NCBI GenBank assembly: GCA_012274445.1
Contig: JAAROD010000080.1
Location: 930,001 to 994,000 of the forward strand
Direction: 5' to 3'
Length of the DNA: 64,000 bases
Origin: Sclerotiophoma versabilis
Lineage: Eukaryota > Ascomycota > Dothideomycetes > Pleosporales > Didymellaceae
The notes beneath the pieces were generated by a model, which saw nothing but the letters and a program-made list of their open reading frames with translations, had not been told where the DNA came from and did no database searches. Numbering within the stretch: position 1 is the first letter of the stretch; every line of letters begins with the position of its first letter. Below, piece by piece: positions 52,504 through 64,000 of the stretch. Made by a program: the position numbers and the translations under genes.

Positions 52504-54639
52504 CTATGCTGCTGCAGGCGTGATATCGTTGATTCTGCCCTCCAACCGGGGCGCGATTGCCCTTGTCCAATTGACCTGGATCTCCTCCTGACCCAACTCG
52601 TCGCAAAGCTTCGTCGAGCCTTGCAGCTTCGCTAACCTTGTCCATTTGCGTAAAGACTTCCTCAGAAGATCTAGCTCCTGTTGATTAAACGTGATGGGTC
52701 TGCTGGCGTCATACTCTGCGCCGTCATCTTCATCTTCGCTGGCGTCGGGGTCCTCTGATTCGCTCCCGGATGTTGTCTCCCGAGCTTGCTGAGCAACTCG
52801 ATCAAGGCTTGGAAACTGTGGCTTCTTCTGATCCACTGGCGACGTTGGCGATGGCTCGTGGAAATAGTGCTTATGGTTCTTCTGGAGGTTGGTCTGGATG
52901 TTGGAGAACCTGCTGTCCATCGACTTGCCCCAGCGTTTCCACTTGCCGAGCACCTTCAGCGACATGAAGTACTGTCGCAGGATCGTAGAGATGAGCACAC
53001 CATTCTCCTCGCTAACCAACTCCACAGCAGTGCCTCCCTCTTCTTCAATAAGCAGTGACGTGTATCCATCTTTGCCACGTCCCATGTAGCCACGCGTAGC
53101 AAGTACATAGACACGCTCGTTGTCCACTGGTTCCTCGGCAATGGTCACGTTTGATACTCTCGACATTGGTGGCTTGGAGTAGTCGGTGTCAAACGTTATG
53201 TTCGAGACTTGTGGGAATCTGCCTTCCAACGCAGGATAATTGCTGACACCGTTCTCCAGAGCCTCAACGATCTGCTTTCCAGTGACCTTGATGACGACTA
53301 CAGGGTCTTCAAACGGGAAGCAGTTGACTAGATCTCGTAGCTTGAGGACGCCAGGAGGATACACTTGATCGCCCCGAATTGTGCCAGCAGCCATTATACA
53401 GCATTCTGCTGAATAATAGTAACGCATCAAATCGCACACAAAGTTACCGATATTCGACTCCTTCGTTCGTACGGTCGTGAAGCGAGCGTCGAGTGGAGCA
53501 GCTGTGTAGCCGACAGGCTTGTCCAATCGCTTCTTGATGTCCCGTGTCTGCTCATCAACCAACTTCAGTGCTGCAGCATCTTCCTTAATACTGCTTACGA
53601 CATCGCGTCGTACAATCTTCATGTCCCAGCCTTTGCCATCAGGCTTACGCCATAGGTCGATGTGCGAGAGCTGCTTGAAGTCGGTGCCCGACCGTAGTAC
53701 GTGGGTGCCGTTGATGAGGCTGTATGAGTAGTAGTGGTCATGGCCGCCCAAAATGAGGTCGATGTACTCGCTCCCGCAGATTTTGGCGAGCTTGTTATCA
53801 TTCGGTTCTCTTTGGTGAGCAACACACACAATGATCTCAGCGCCTTGTTTTTTTAGATCCGGAACGAGCTCCTTTGCAGTTGCTGATGCGCTCTTGTAGA
53901 TGATATCTGGAGGTAGTGCGTTGATTGTGTCGAGCCATTCTCGCTCTGCTAATCCAATGACACCGACTTTGATGCCATTGGACGATGTGAGCATGACAGT
54001 CTTCTTTGCGTTACCCAGAGAGACATTATCGCCAAGAGCTGGGTCGAGAACGTTTGCAAGAAGCCATGGGAACTTGCATTTTGAGGTCAAGTACCGGTAT
54101 TGCTTTACACCAAAGTCGAGATCGTGGTTCTGTGGAATCGTCAGCTACCGAAGCTTTGGCGGATGGTATGCGACCTACTCCAACACAAGATACGTCGGTG
54201 CCTATGGTGTTCAGTACAGGTACCATGTGACTACCTGTTGTATACAGTCAGCCATCAAAACCATGTGTACTCGCCGCCCTGCAGCCTTCGATGCTCCAAA
54301 CATGCCTTTTGTGATACTGCTTTCGATACTTGGATTGAACGCGTCCCCAGAGAAGAACGTCAAAACTTTTGGCTGCCCTTGAAACCGAGCATCATCTCTG
54401 TAGTAGTTGACCAAGCTCTGAAAGCGAGGGTAGCCACCGACGGGCTCTTGACTTCCAGCTTCGATGTGATAAACGTCGTTGTAATGCAAGAAACGGAGAT
54501 CTGGCGGAGAGTTTGGCGCCCCGCCTTGTGGCTCCGCGATGAGCTGCTCTTCGGCAGTAGGAACATCCTTAGGCGCCATTGGGAGATATGAAAGAGCGGG
54601 GAAATGTTTGAGGGGTAGTCCAACTGGCAAGACACTCAA
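52504..54639 (-). CDS. 5'-nucleotidase/calcineurin-like metallophosphoesterase
   Basis: Three exons are proposed (54639-54302, 54230-54179, 54129-52504), giving 671 residues; the ATG at 54579 (MAPKDVPTAEEQ) is an alternative start. Metallophosphoesterase motifs: LRFLHYNDVYHIE (first metal ligands), FFSGDAF, CVGNHDLDFG (rebuilt across intron 2), CVAHQREPND and LILGGHDHYY. The C-terminal domain has TKESNIGNFVCDLMRYYY, AAGTIRGDQVYPPG and ATRGYMGRGKDGYTSL, the substrate-binding part of 5'-nucleotidase/UDP-sugar hydrolases. There is no signal peptide, so it is probably intracellular, as for other fungal members. A Ser/Glu/Asp-rich linker follows, and the end is basic. Intron 1 (54301-54231, GTTTGG donor) is less certain than intron 2, although it gives the expected TKGxHMVPVLN. 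Confidence 0.85.
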
Positions 54640-55272
54640 GATACTTGTATCATGAACTTAGGGTGGCGGTGAGTGTCATGAATACGCTGCAGCTAAACAG
54701 ATCCAGGGTCCAAGCTGAGGCTGAGCGCTTGTTATGTGACCAATTATCATTGAGTATTACCAAAGTCGTGCAAGGATGTCGTTTCGAGCGCGGTCGTTAT
54801 GCATGATCATTGACTACATTGAGCATCTATGTCTTGAAATGACTGCCGTGACGTTTCGCTATCGCTATGCATGCGTTCTTTGAAGGTATTGGAAGACACG
54901 AAAATGCGGAAAATCGAATGCGAACCGCCGCCTGAAAAATGAGGCGGTGCATGTAACCGTATACACAAGAAAGGCGCGCGGAGCTGCCCAACTGTGAGTC
55001 CATGCAAAAGGTCAAGCCGAACGAACGCCCCAAACCGAATACCTTCCCAAGCCTGTTCCAAAGGAGTCGGTTCTAGGCGTCATAATCATGAGCGGAGTCG
55101 AAACACCCCAGACCTGAACGCCGCAAAAACCACAAATCCCAGAAAAAGCAGATTGGGAGCTTCAAAGAGCATTCCATCCAACCCAAATATCCTTGAGCTT
55201 AGCCTTGCCCTTTCCCTTTGGGCCACTCGCCGGTGGACCCGTCCCAGAACGCCTTGAACTCCTTCCGAATTC
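54640..55272. other. Intergenic, no supported gene
   Basis: Promoter of the 5'-nucleotidase gene and 3' flank of the ING-type gene. No supported feature. Confidence 0.5.
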
Positions 55273-57397
55273 CTATTGTCTACTACTACCCGGACGTTTC
55301 CCCTTCGCCTTGGACTTTGCGTGTTGCTCCTGACACTCGTCGCTGCAGAACCATTTGGTCCTGCCAACAGGCGCTTTCTCAAGTTGCACGCAGGGAAGGT
55401 GGAACCATTCGCGCGGGCACGCATCGTTGTCGCAGGCAACCATTTGCCCATACGACACCTCGTTGCAATAGCAATACCGCGGCTCGTCTTCGCCGTCATC
55501 CGTCTCTGCATCCTGGTATTCTTGTTCAGGGGCAACGGAGCTCGCTGCGGAGGAAGGAGGATTCGATTTCGCGGTCGGCAGAGGTTTAGGTGCGGGCGAA
55601 TCGGCTGCTGATGTGGTAGATGGCCCGCTCTTCTTATTGCCTCGTTTCGACACTGCCCCTGTTGTTGTGCTGTTATTCTCTGAAGAGGCATTGGAGTTGG
55701 GGTTGCCATTGCCATTCTGCGCGTTGCGAGTGCTGCGACTGCGCGCCATGGGAACCTCAGGGAATGATCCTACAACTGGCGTACCGGGCTTGGATGCTCG
55801 AGCAGCCCTGGCCGCAGATGACATTGCCGCTGGTGTGTCGATATCCATACTCTCCGGCTCATCTTGCATGTGCTCTTGATCTTCCTGCTTGAGGACGGTT
55901 GGAATCAAAGACGCTGGTCGTTCTGTCGTCTCTTGTGGAATCGACGCATCTTTGGCTGAGTCATGGTCGCGCACAATGCCTGCAGCTTGTTCCAGCTCAG
56001 TGATGGCATTGCTGCTTGGGACCTGCTGGACGGAATGTGAGGTCGACGGTCGACGGACGGGCGTAGGTTCAGGCACGCTGCCCGACCCAGCAGAGTTTGT
56101 GGTGGAGTTCTTTCTTACTCTCGAAGATAGTGGTCGATCTGTGACGCCAGCCGTTGCTTTATTGATGGCGAAGTTCGCGGCAAGTGGTGAGGACGCGGGC
56201 GGAGGAGAGTAAGCGGGCAGCTGGTTTTTGCGAGGGGCGGGAGCGGGAGCTGCGCGCGGCTTTCGCTTGGCGGCAGCACCGTTCTCGATGCTTGGAGTTG
56301 CTCGAGGGCTTGAGCCAGCTCGTGCGTTGTTGCCCGCAGCCTTCAAAGCGCCACTCATTGATCGTTCCATGGGTGCGGCTGTCGGCACTGCTGCTGCGAG
56401 AGCTTTCTCCGTCTTCTTCCTTTTGCCTTGCTGTCCGGCAGCATTGCTCGATATTCCCAGCCCAGCGCTGCGGTGGTCTACCGCTGCGTCAGGTGCGTGG
56501 GCTTTCCTCTTCTGCGGCTTCTTCGTCACTGGTCTATCATCGAAGTCAGAGTCGACCTGCTGCTGGCGGCTGCGCTTAGCTAGCATCGCCTCGCGACGAG
56601 CCTCGCTCTTTGCAGCAATCGAGTCCACATCGTGCACATGCTGGGCAGCTGCAGCCAGGTTGTTCGCGGCAGCAACTTCTCGCCGTTGCCGCTCATGATT
56701 TGGAGCACCCTTCTTCTTTTCCTCCTTGTCTGCGTATGCCCAGTGTGTAAGACTGCCGTAGCGCGCCTCTTCGCTGATTTCGGTGTCGAGCTGCGAGTAC
56801 GAGTGCATCATGCGCATGATGCCCTTGTCCTTCGTAGCCTTCGCGCCTTGAAGCACGACGAGCTTCTCGTCTAGCGTGGGAAGAATGTTGTGGATGAGCA
56901 TGCGCAAACGTAGGAAGAGTTGGCGCCTCCTGATGACGGCCTGCTCATCTGGGGAGAGGCTGTCGAAGTTGGGAGGAGGTTGCTTGTGCGCGTCAGTTTG
57001 TGACATGTTGACCTTGGTGCGTGAGGCTTACATTTGCGTTCTGCACTGCAACGTCCGCGTTCTGTTCGATTGCGCGGCGCTGAGCGTTCGTGGTAATGGG
57101 TTGTCGAGCGATCTCACCGAGCAGCTCCTCCAGCAGGAATTCAGGGTCGTGGAGCTTGGCCTCTACTTCCTTGAACATGGAGAAATGCTTGATGACCTCC
57201 TTTGGAAAGGCATCGACGGCACCTGTGAAGTGTGTGAGGGCGGGGAAGAAGCCTGGCGCGCTGTTGGAAGCTTCAGGTGTCTGCTCCATCCCGTGTGCAG
57301 CAAGACGGCCGGCAAAGCTGCGCGCATAGTAGTTCGTAGGCCGGACAGTGGCGCGGCCCTGCCGTGTAGAGGTTCGTGTGCCTGCGGTGGGAGGCAT
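55273..57397 (-). CDS. ING-family PHD-finger protein (Pho23/Yng-like)
   Basis: Subunit of histone acetyltransferase or deacetylase complexes that reads H3K4 methylation. Two exons (57397-57032 and 56982-55273; 49-nt intron with an ACTGAC branch) give 691 residues. The N-terminal ING region spans both exons (FPKEVIKHFSMFKEVEAKLHDPE in exon 1; RRRQLFLRLRMLIHNILPTLDEKL in exon 2). A long Ala/Ser/Pro/Lys-rich linker follows. The C-terminal PHD is complete: RYCYCNEVSYGQMVACDNDACPREWFHLPCVQLEKAPVGRTKWFCSDEC, with the aromatic YG and Trp cage expected for K4me3 binding. A basic tail (KSKAKGKRPGSSRQ) ends it. Which complex (NuA4, NuA3 or Rpd3L) is not decided by sequence. The far longer linker than in yeast proteins is normal in filamentous fungi. 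Confidence 0.9.
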
Positions 57398-58708
57398 TGT
57401 AGCGGTGGGAGCTCAGGGCTGGTAGCACGACGGAGGGCGAGTTGCCGCAGACGCGCTCAGCGCAGAGTAAAGTAAGTTGACTGAACTAGCGTGGATGCTG
57501 TGACATATGGGCGCATTTCAAGCGACGTGACTAAGTTTGCGTGCGCGTTCAGCAGAGTGCTCGCGTCTCGCACCTGGGGAAGCTTGAAAGAGCGAGCGAA
57601 GAGGAGCAACACACTTCGGCGCAGCAGCCCAGGCCCTGACGAAACCACGGGTTCTGCCGGCGATATCGGTGATATGTGCACCCGCCGCCGACATCCTTTC
57701 ACTTCCCACCACCAACGCATCTGCACCACAACATCAAAATGTTGCCCACAGCCGTCGAACTTGCTGGGCTGACTTGCGAATACTCGATATGTTCATTGCA
57801 AAGCATGGTCCAAGTCTCATTCACCCTTACTGTCCTTGTTCTTCGGCCTCTACGTCATGTACAGCCCTGTAACGGTTACTAGTGTCCTCGCATGATGATT
57901 TGAAGTAAAGCCATACTCAGAGCTCTTAAAGTCAGCCTTCGTGGTGTAAGAGCTGGGCTGTGTCTTATGCGTAATCGGTATAACGTGATTGAGGGATGCT
58001 GCTCTTCACACCGGGGGCATACACTCAACCACCACTGCGTTCGCTAGGTACTGCTGTTCATTTTCTCACATGCTCCATTGTGTTTGTGACAGGGTCCTCT
58101 AAATCGTATCCTCTCTCACACCATAATTATGCCTGCGCCGGATACCGGGCCCACGGTACCTTAGTCGTCAGTCACGCTTCTTCACAGACTGGGTCATGCA
58201 TCCTGCGCCTCATCCTGCTGTTTGTTCTGTCACTTCCGCGATTCCATGTAGGTCTTCAACACTACGTTAGTTCTCTGAGGCGGGCGTAGTAGACCTGTCA
58301 GCTGTTGCGCAAACAGTTGGAGAGTGGACTGACCAGGTCGACAGGGGCTCCGACGTCGCTCTCACAGACCGTCAACGTGTGGGCTGCCGAGCCTCGTATT
58401 TCGAGTGGTGACTTGCGAGCTGTAAAGTGGAGCGTGTTTCTTGTTCTTGTGACGATCCCATTGTCGGACACCAGGTCAAACGCTCAAATGTCACCCCAGA
58501 AAGGCGGCTTCACCTCATCTGCCCCACGTTCCCTACGGCCTCGCCTACTTTGGTCGATATAAACTCCCTCACTGATCTTTCTCGAGATCTTCTTTATCAC
58601 ATTACGCCGCTAACTCTCAACCCGTTAGGAAGCTCAGTCTAGACGCGCTTTCACTGATATCCTTCCTTGAGAATCCTTCTAGCCTGTTGTGTCTAGTACT
58701 CCCAAACG
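57398..58708. other. Intergenic between divergent genes
   Basis: 1.3 kb of upstream sequence of the ING gene and of the next gene. Small frames here lack family signals; a CT-rich leader precedes the ATG at 58709. Confidence 0.5.
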
Positions 58709-59677
58709 ATGATCAACCCTACCACCGCCACTACCACCATCACCACAACTGTCCAATCTTCTATCCGTGACGCCATGAGCTTGTCCAATCTGCTCACCAA
58801 GCCCGCTCCGCCCAAGGCCTCCGCTCCCGAGCACACCACCGACGTTCCAACTCTTGAGCCTCCGTCTACGCCGATGCGCATCCCATCACCTATCAAGGAT
58901 GGCTCTACTAGCCCTGCCGATAGAGTCATGTCTGAGCTTGCGGAGGAGGCCGATGGCGGCGAAGCTTCCGAGCAGGCCACTGCAACCACTATCAACGATG
59001 ACCTGATTGAGCGCGAGTTCACCTGCATGAACGACGAGTACAGCAAGTGTCGTACTGGCCAGTACACCTTGGCGCTTTCTCGCAAGGTTATCTCGGACCA
59101 CTTTGGTCGAAACAAGGCATGCACTCGCGATCTCACCGACTGGCCTCTCTTTTGCCGCAAGCACTATCAGCGCGCCACCTACAACAAGGAGCTCTGGCAG
59201 GTCCGCAAGGTCAGACTTATCCTGCGACAGTTTGATGTCATCGAGGCCGAGTTTCCTGGTACCACCTACGACATCACCTTGAAGAAATCAGAAGAGGATC
59301 GCCTCAACGAGTTCTCCCGCAAGATCGCCGGTGGCATGAGCACAGAAAACGCTGCAGCTGCTGTGGCACCTGTCCTTGGCAAGGCCTTCGAAGCTCCGAT
59401 TGATGTCCTTCGCGAACTGGATCAATATATCGGCAAGAATAAGACCATGCAGAGCGTGAAGGATACAATGGACGTCATCCTCCAAATGCTGCAAGAGAAG
59501 GAGACCGAACAAGTTCCTTCTATTGAGTTCCTCCCCATGCTACTCGGCAAGAAGTTGACTCCTAAGAAGTCTCCAGCCAAGGCTCGTGTCGTAAAGTCAC
59601 CGTCCAAGTCACCGACCAAGAGCAGCCCTCGCACCTCCGCCCGTGGGGGTGTCAAGAAGACCAACCAGAAGGCTTAG
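58709..59677 (+). CDS. Fungal protein of unknown function with basic C-terminal tail
   Basis: 322 residues in one exon. The first 90 residues are Thr/Pro/Ser-rich. A conserved-looking core follows: DDLIEREFTCMNDEYSKCRTGQYTLALS..ISDHFGRNKACTRDL and WPLFCRKHYQRATYNKELWQVRKVRLILRQFDVIE. It has Cys/His spacing (C..K-C, A-C, F-C-RKH) that could bind zinc. A helical segment (VLRELDQYIGKNKTMQSVKDTMDVILQML) comes next, and the tail is Lys/Ser/Pro-rich with TPKKSPAKA and SPSKSPTKS, like histone H1 or other DNA-binding tails. I recognise the type as a filamentous-fungal family but not its function; a nuclear role is an inference from the tail. The later ATG at 58775 is an alternative start. Confidence 0.78.
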   Translation: MINPTTATTTITTTVQSSIRDAMSLSNLLTKPAPPKASAPEHTTDVPTLEPPSTPMRIPSPIKDGSTSPADRVMSELAEEADGGEASEQATATTINDDLIEREFTCMNDEYSKCRTGQYTLALSRKVISDHFGRNKACTRDLTDWPLFCRKHYQRATYNKELWQVRKVRLILRQFDVIEAEFPGTTYDITLKKSEEDRLNEFSRKIAGGMSTENAAAAVAPVLGKAFEAPIDVLRELDQYIGKNKTMQSVKDTMDVILQMLQEKETEQVPSIEFLPMLLGKKLTPKKSPAKARVVKSPSKSPTKSSPRTSARGGVKKTNQKA

Positions 59678-60699
59678 ACCTTACCCTCCTTGTTCTTTCA
59701 ACTCAGTATCACAACGCCACCGCCAACATCTCGCAAGGTCTCACTGTCGACCGTGCTATCCTTCCATATTTTCCTGCGTCCCAACCCTTCTCTTGGTTAC
59801 GATCTCCCGGCACTTCTATATTTTACACATGTATCACAACTTCTACATACTACCATTCACCAGCATTATATCAATACGTCTCCTAGCGTACAAGTCGTAG
59901 TGTCGCTAGATTTCCTTGTCACATACGCAGGCTTCTTTCTAGCCAAAGCGTTCGCCTCATAAAGACGTTTTCTTCACCTCCTTCTTCTCTAGCGATACCC
60001 GTCTTCCTTGCAAAGAAACTCATTCATACTCGGACGACATAGTCGTTTTGACGTTGGCTGATGCAGGGTGGACTTCATGGTGCCATGGGGGTGTTCGACG
60101 GGTCCACCTTTGTGCGCTATCTTCTTTGTAAATCAATTTTGAAGCACACCACAATTCTTTCGTTGCTCTCTCCGTGATCATGATCCAATGCTACTAATTA
60201 GACACAATACGACCCCATGACACCCTCGGTAGTACACAGCGAGGATAAGCATGGATACCAAGGGGTCCGAAGTCCACGGAGGTCCCTTCGTCTAGGACGC
60301 TCCCAACCTTCACACCCATGCAGCTCATTTCGACATGCACTACATTGGACACTACAGCACGGGAAATCCGCGCACTATACTCAAAGATAGCAAAGACCAC
60401 AGAAAGAGCAAGGTTCCTCCGTTTGCCGATTACGATGCCGCTTCAATGGCGGACCTGGCCGCTCTCAGACCGAGGAAGTCGTGAACACTGAAACTCAGCT
60501 TGCGCACACCCGGAATGACCTTGCAACAACACAAAGCAAAGTAGCTGAAAGCCAGCAGAGCTTGCAAGGACCTCTGACCGACTAGTAGTTGCAAAAATTC
60601 ACGTCGCTGAGGCCTACAAATGCTGAACATCTTGGCCGAAATTCAGGAAAAGAAAGAACACTGATGATGCAATTAACCCACCAGTCAAGAGGGTCATGA
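59678..60699. other. Intergenic, no supported gene
   Basis: 3' flank of the previous gene, then sequence without recognisable features. Confidence 0.45.
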
Positions 60700-61266
60700 A
60701 TGAGGACGAAGTGGCATATCCTCCAATGTGGCTTCTCATGGGACGCAGATATCCTTCAAGCAAGGATCAAGGCGTATAAGCCCGATTACGACCCCGAAGA
60801 CCCATGGACATGGCCCCAACTACGCTCAACGCAGCACCCGGGCTACCACGAGAAGAATCCCGAACCAGTAGGCCCACCCCAAGGCATCGCGTATCCGCGC
60901 AACGTCGCGATGAAATTCTCACGCCCCTACCAGTCCGTCAAGATCAAACATCCCCAGTGCAGTAATGATAGCGTCAGTTGGATCAAGCACGACGATCTGC
61001 TCTTTCCGTTCAGTTACGACGGGTCCGGACAACTAAGAACCGAGGATATTCTATCCCCAAAAGAGAGATGGAAGTGGATCCACAAAGTCACTGGAACGCA
61101 TCTCACGAGCTTAGAGGTAGAGGTGGAGAACAAACAGAACCGCCGGAATCATCGACTGTCATTTAAAAAAACCCCGCAGACAGGGCGTTCATCGAGGAGT
61201 CGCATAAAAGAAGTAGATAGCCCGGTACGTATAGTTTCTGACACGCACAAGAAACTGTCTGAATGA
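60700..61266 (+). CDS. Possible small protein of unknown function
   Basis: A 188-codon frame from ATG to stop. The region around DYDPEDPWTWPQLRSTQHPGY and VSWIKHDDLLFPFSYDG, followed by LSPKERWKWIHKVTG, has the composition of real protein (many Trp, Tyr and Pro in ordered-looking spacing). The C-terminus becomes basic and low complexity. I do not recognise a family. It stands alone between stretches without genes, with no introns and no close neighbour, so it may also be a relic or a chance frame. Confidence 0.4.
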   Translation: MRTKWHILQCGFSWDADILQARIKAYKPDYDPEDPWTWPQLRSTQHPGYHEKNPEPVGPPQGIAYPRNVAMKFSRPYQSVKIKHPQCSNDSVSWIKHDDLLFPFSYDGSGQLRTEDILSPKERWKWIHKVTGTHLTSLEVEVENKQNRRNHRLSFKKTPQTGRSSRSRIKEVDSPVRIVSDTHKKLSE

Positions 61267-64000
61267 TCTGAGACGCCCATTCCAACCATCTCGCTGCGTC
61301 TATAATTGCTCCCAGATCATTGTTCACGGATGGGCCAACGTTGAGTCAGTCCTCATCTCCGTAGAACAATGTCCGCTTCGAGAAGCCTAACCATAGTGTT
61401 TTCAAATGTAGAGATGTAATCATGCATGACATCTGCAATGTCGATCCCTGGACTGGCTCGGAGCGAAGTGGTTGGCTGCGAAGTCCGATGGCCGCCAGAG
61501 TGGCCGCAGGTACCCAACAACTTAAATTCACCAGCCATATACGAGCATGTATATCGCAAATGTGCATATCGATTGGATCCATGCTTGGATGATACGAAAG
61601 CTTGTAGATGGGCAGCTAGCAAGGCAGCGTGTTTGCTGGGTGACGGTCGTGGTGGATCTGTGAGGAGTATGTCCGAAGCTAACCATGCAATACAATTTCA
61701 TTCGCTGCGTACAGTGCTTCACCATACATGAGTATTATTGAGGTGAGCTTTCCCGTAGCTGTATGTTGCCGATTGGTATGTCCTGTCTGTCTATGGGTAA
61801 CGTGCCAGTGAAACATTCCATATAGAGGTGGTATCGAACCATTAGCATCAGCGGAAGGCGTTTTGCGCCCTGCAATCAGGAACACTGCAGATTGATATAC
61901 CTGAAGGCCACTGTCGTTATGGTGGCCATATTGCAATTGAAGTGCTAATGCTCCTTTGTCGAAGACGTGGCGCAATGACCGGCCAGGGAGCTGCCACATG
62001 ATCGACCATTTGATCCGCTGGGGCGTAGCAAGTAACGCGTAATGTACCGCAGCACATGATCTACGTGGTCATGCGCCACTCTCCATCTCGTTGTAATAGA
62101 CTGACCAGATTGCTGCGCCTGTATCGATTCGTGATGTTTCGGCGACATTCGGCGCAACCTTCGATCATGTGAGAAAGACGGTGTAGAACATCGTGTGGTC
62201 TGCCTCTGGTACTATTATTTTCGATATTGGGGACCGAAAGAATCGATAGTGCGTTCTTGGAGCCTGGTCGAAGTCCTAGTAATGTCCTGCTTGCACACCG
62301 TGATTGCGTTAAGCCATCGGTCGCTGGCTGAGGGACACCCTGTTGTAAGTTTGAGCCGTCAATGACGAAGAAAAGCCCGTAACTGAAGTGAAGTCAGTAT
62401 GTTGGACTTGCTATGTAAAATGGAGATTGCAAGGTTGGGGGCCGTGGGGCCTTGAGGTTGGGGGGCTGCGAATGATCTCAATGTCAAGGCTGAAACGAGA
62501 CGCGCTGGTGTTCGGAACTCGACATTGGCGACAAGAAGCACGCAAGGTTCAACATCGACTGAATTTCCGCGACACCAAATTGAAGATGAAGTTCGTGCAG
62601 CACTGCTGTGTAGCTGAGGCTGCAGTATCTAAAGAAAGATCCAACGCTGCCAAATCTGGAGGTGACACGGGCACGGGCGGGCGCGTACGCTGGCGGTTAA
62701 TAACCAAGAGCCTCATAAGCGCTTAGGTAACCGGTGTCAAATGCTCAATCGGTATCCTCGGAGATTAAAGATGTTCATGAACCATGGTTTGGTCTCAGTG
62801 CATGTCAGAATTGCCTCAGTGCAAAGATCGCTGAATGAGAGCGCGCATACGAGCGGTCCTGAGTCCTGGCGGCAGCGGACATTCCATGACACGACTTGCT
62901 ACCGACAGACCATTTCTGATTTCTGACCAAAGAGGAATAAGGTTGCAATGTCTTAGTTGGCAACTAGCATTCTAGAAGAGACATCCTGGAAACTTCGGAA
63001 ATATTGGTTCCGGTGCATGAGGCGGTGCAGCGCTTCTTGAAGGATCTCAACGCAAGGCTTGGAGCGTTCATTGGTGGCAGAGCACAACACCCCAACTGCA
63101 GCAGATGTTAATGATGAATCTTTTGAAGATCCAATGTGGCGTTATGGCGTGGTTCATGTCGTTCATGCGCACTTCATGAGGCCCGGTCATTCTATCAAGA
63201 GTAAACGAGTTGAAACGGCGGTGATGTTTGTACAGCGCGCTGGCCAATCCGGCGCATTTCACAAGCCTTGCGCATGACATGTCGATCCGGATCAGGTGGA
63301 GTCCAGTTGGCAGCTTGTGCGGCACATGGCCGAACACCCTTTGGGTGGGGATCAGGCCAGCCTCCATGCAAGGCCATCGACATGGAGATTTGACAGCCGA
63401 TGGAGATTGAGTCAAACAATGGGCAAAAACTCTGTTCGCATGCTCGCAGGTGGTGTGCAGAATGTGGCAGCCGACGCACGAACGACCAGTCGTTCGGCCG
63501 AAGAATACCCCGCCAAGCTGGTCCAACGCATAGCCACAGCCATTCATTCTCAACGCCATCGCTCTCAATGCTACGCCGATGTCTACACGCACTGTAACAC
63601 GCGTTCATGATGGCAAAATATGCTTTCCCTCACCCAAAGCGGCGTGCAGGGGTATAATCTCGAAGTCGCCTCCGCTGTCTCCTCGGTAAGGAGGCTGGGA
63701 ACCTGCGCAGAATGTAAATCTCCGCCAGCATTCGTCATTCGTCATGCTACGCTGGCGAAGTCCGCAACGATGCCTGGATGGTCCGGTGGCTAGACAAGAT
63801 AGCTCGTTCTGATATATGGGAGCAGGTGTGCAGCTACAGCGTGGTCGCTTTCTATTCATCAAGCGTTGCAGTGTTCTCCACTGCACCACCTCACCGCCTC
63901 GCTTTCTATCCCAACGTGACCAGGCCCAAGGAGCACCAGACCATCGTTAAAGTCCGGCTAGAATTCGCAGCGCACGAGTACATATCGGCACTGCAGCCCC
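61267..64000. other. 2.7-kb gene-poor right end
   Basis: No family signal on either strand. Frames of 60-174 codons overlap one another (notably 62388-62726 and 63068-63610) without domain or splice support. No telomere-like or transposon motif recognised. Confidence 0.4.

Noticed and set aside
63068..63608. Overlapping reverse-strand frames of 137-174 codons at the right end
   Set aside because: Two frames overlap on one strand and others on the opposite strand; none has recognisable protein features.

Overview
This is a stretch of nuclear genome from a filamentous ascomycete (Pezizomycotina, possibly a dothideomycete; the class is inferred). The evidence is dense protein genes on both strands, many interrupted by short 46-60 nt introns with GTAAGT/GTATGT-type donors, CTRAC branch sites and CAG/TAG acceptors, together with fungal families such as DLT1, HET-6, UstYa/DUF3328 and peroxisomal thiolase with a PTS2. 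I read about 26 intact protein genes, two pseudogenes, one interrupted tRNA gene and several short tandem repeats.

Layout. 1-19.5 kb is a housekeeping block: EngB-type GTPase (cut by the left edge), secreted S10 carboxypeptidase, an unusual ribosomal P1 protein, class II aldolase/adducin protein, a long histidine-phosphatase protein, a WBP2/GRAM protein with a PPxY motif, peroxisomal 3-ketoacyl-CoA thiolase, GH47 mannosidase, DLT1 and TATA-binding protein. 19.5-29.1 kb is gene-poor and accessory in character: a small secreted protein, a HET-6-like C-terminal relic, a dead phosphoglycerate-mutase-like gene, a tRNA-Lys(CTT) gene split by an intron-like 53-nt insert, and a 28-bp satellite. 29.1-47.5 kb holds a RING protein, a GNAT acetyltransferase, two long low-complexity proteins, a PDK1/Pkh kinase, the spliceosome-disassembly G-patch factor Ntr1/TFIP11 and a single-pass membrane protein. 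55.3-59.7 kb holds an ING-family PHD protein and a fungal protein with a basic tail; beyond 61.3 kb I see no supportable gene.

The most interesting locus is 48.2-51.4 kb. A secreted precursor with six near-identical Tyr/Gly/Lys-rich units, each ending in a Kex2 Lys-Arg site followed by Ste13-like Glu-Ala/Glu-Pro dipeptides, is divergently paired across 1.2 kb with a UstYa-family (DUF3328) oxidase carrying both HxxHC motifs. This is the minimal pairing of dikaritin-type fungal RiPP pathways, but the core repeats do not resemble the ustiloxin, phomopsin, asperipin or epichloecyclin cores that I know. It is a candidate undescribed ribosomal peptide system. The precursor is built of modular phase-1 exons, and two of its introns are near copies of each other, so the repeats have grown by duplication of whole genomic units. 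Flanking genes (2EXR protein, 5'-nucleotidase, membrane protein) show no obvious role in it.
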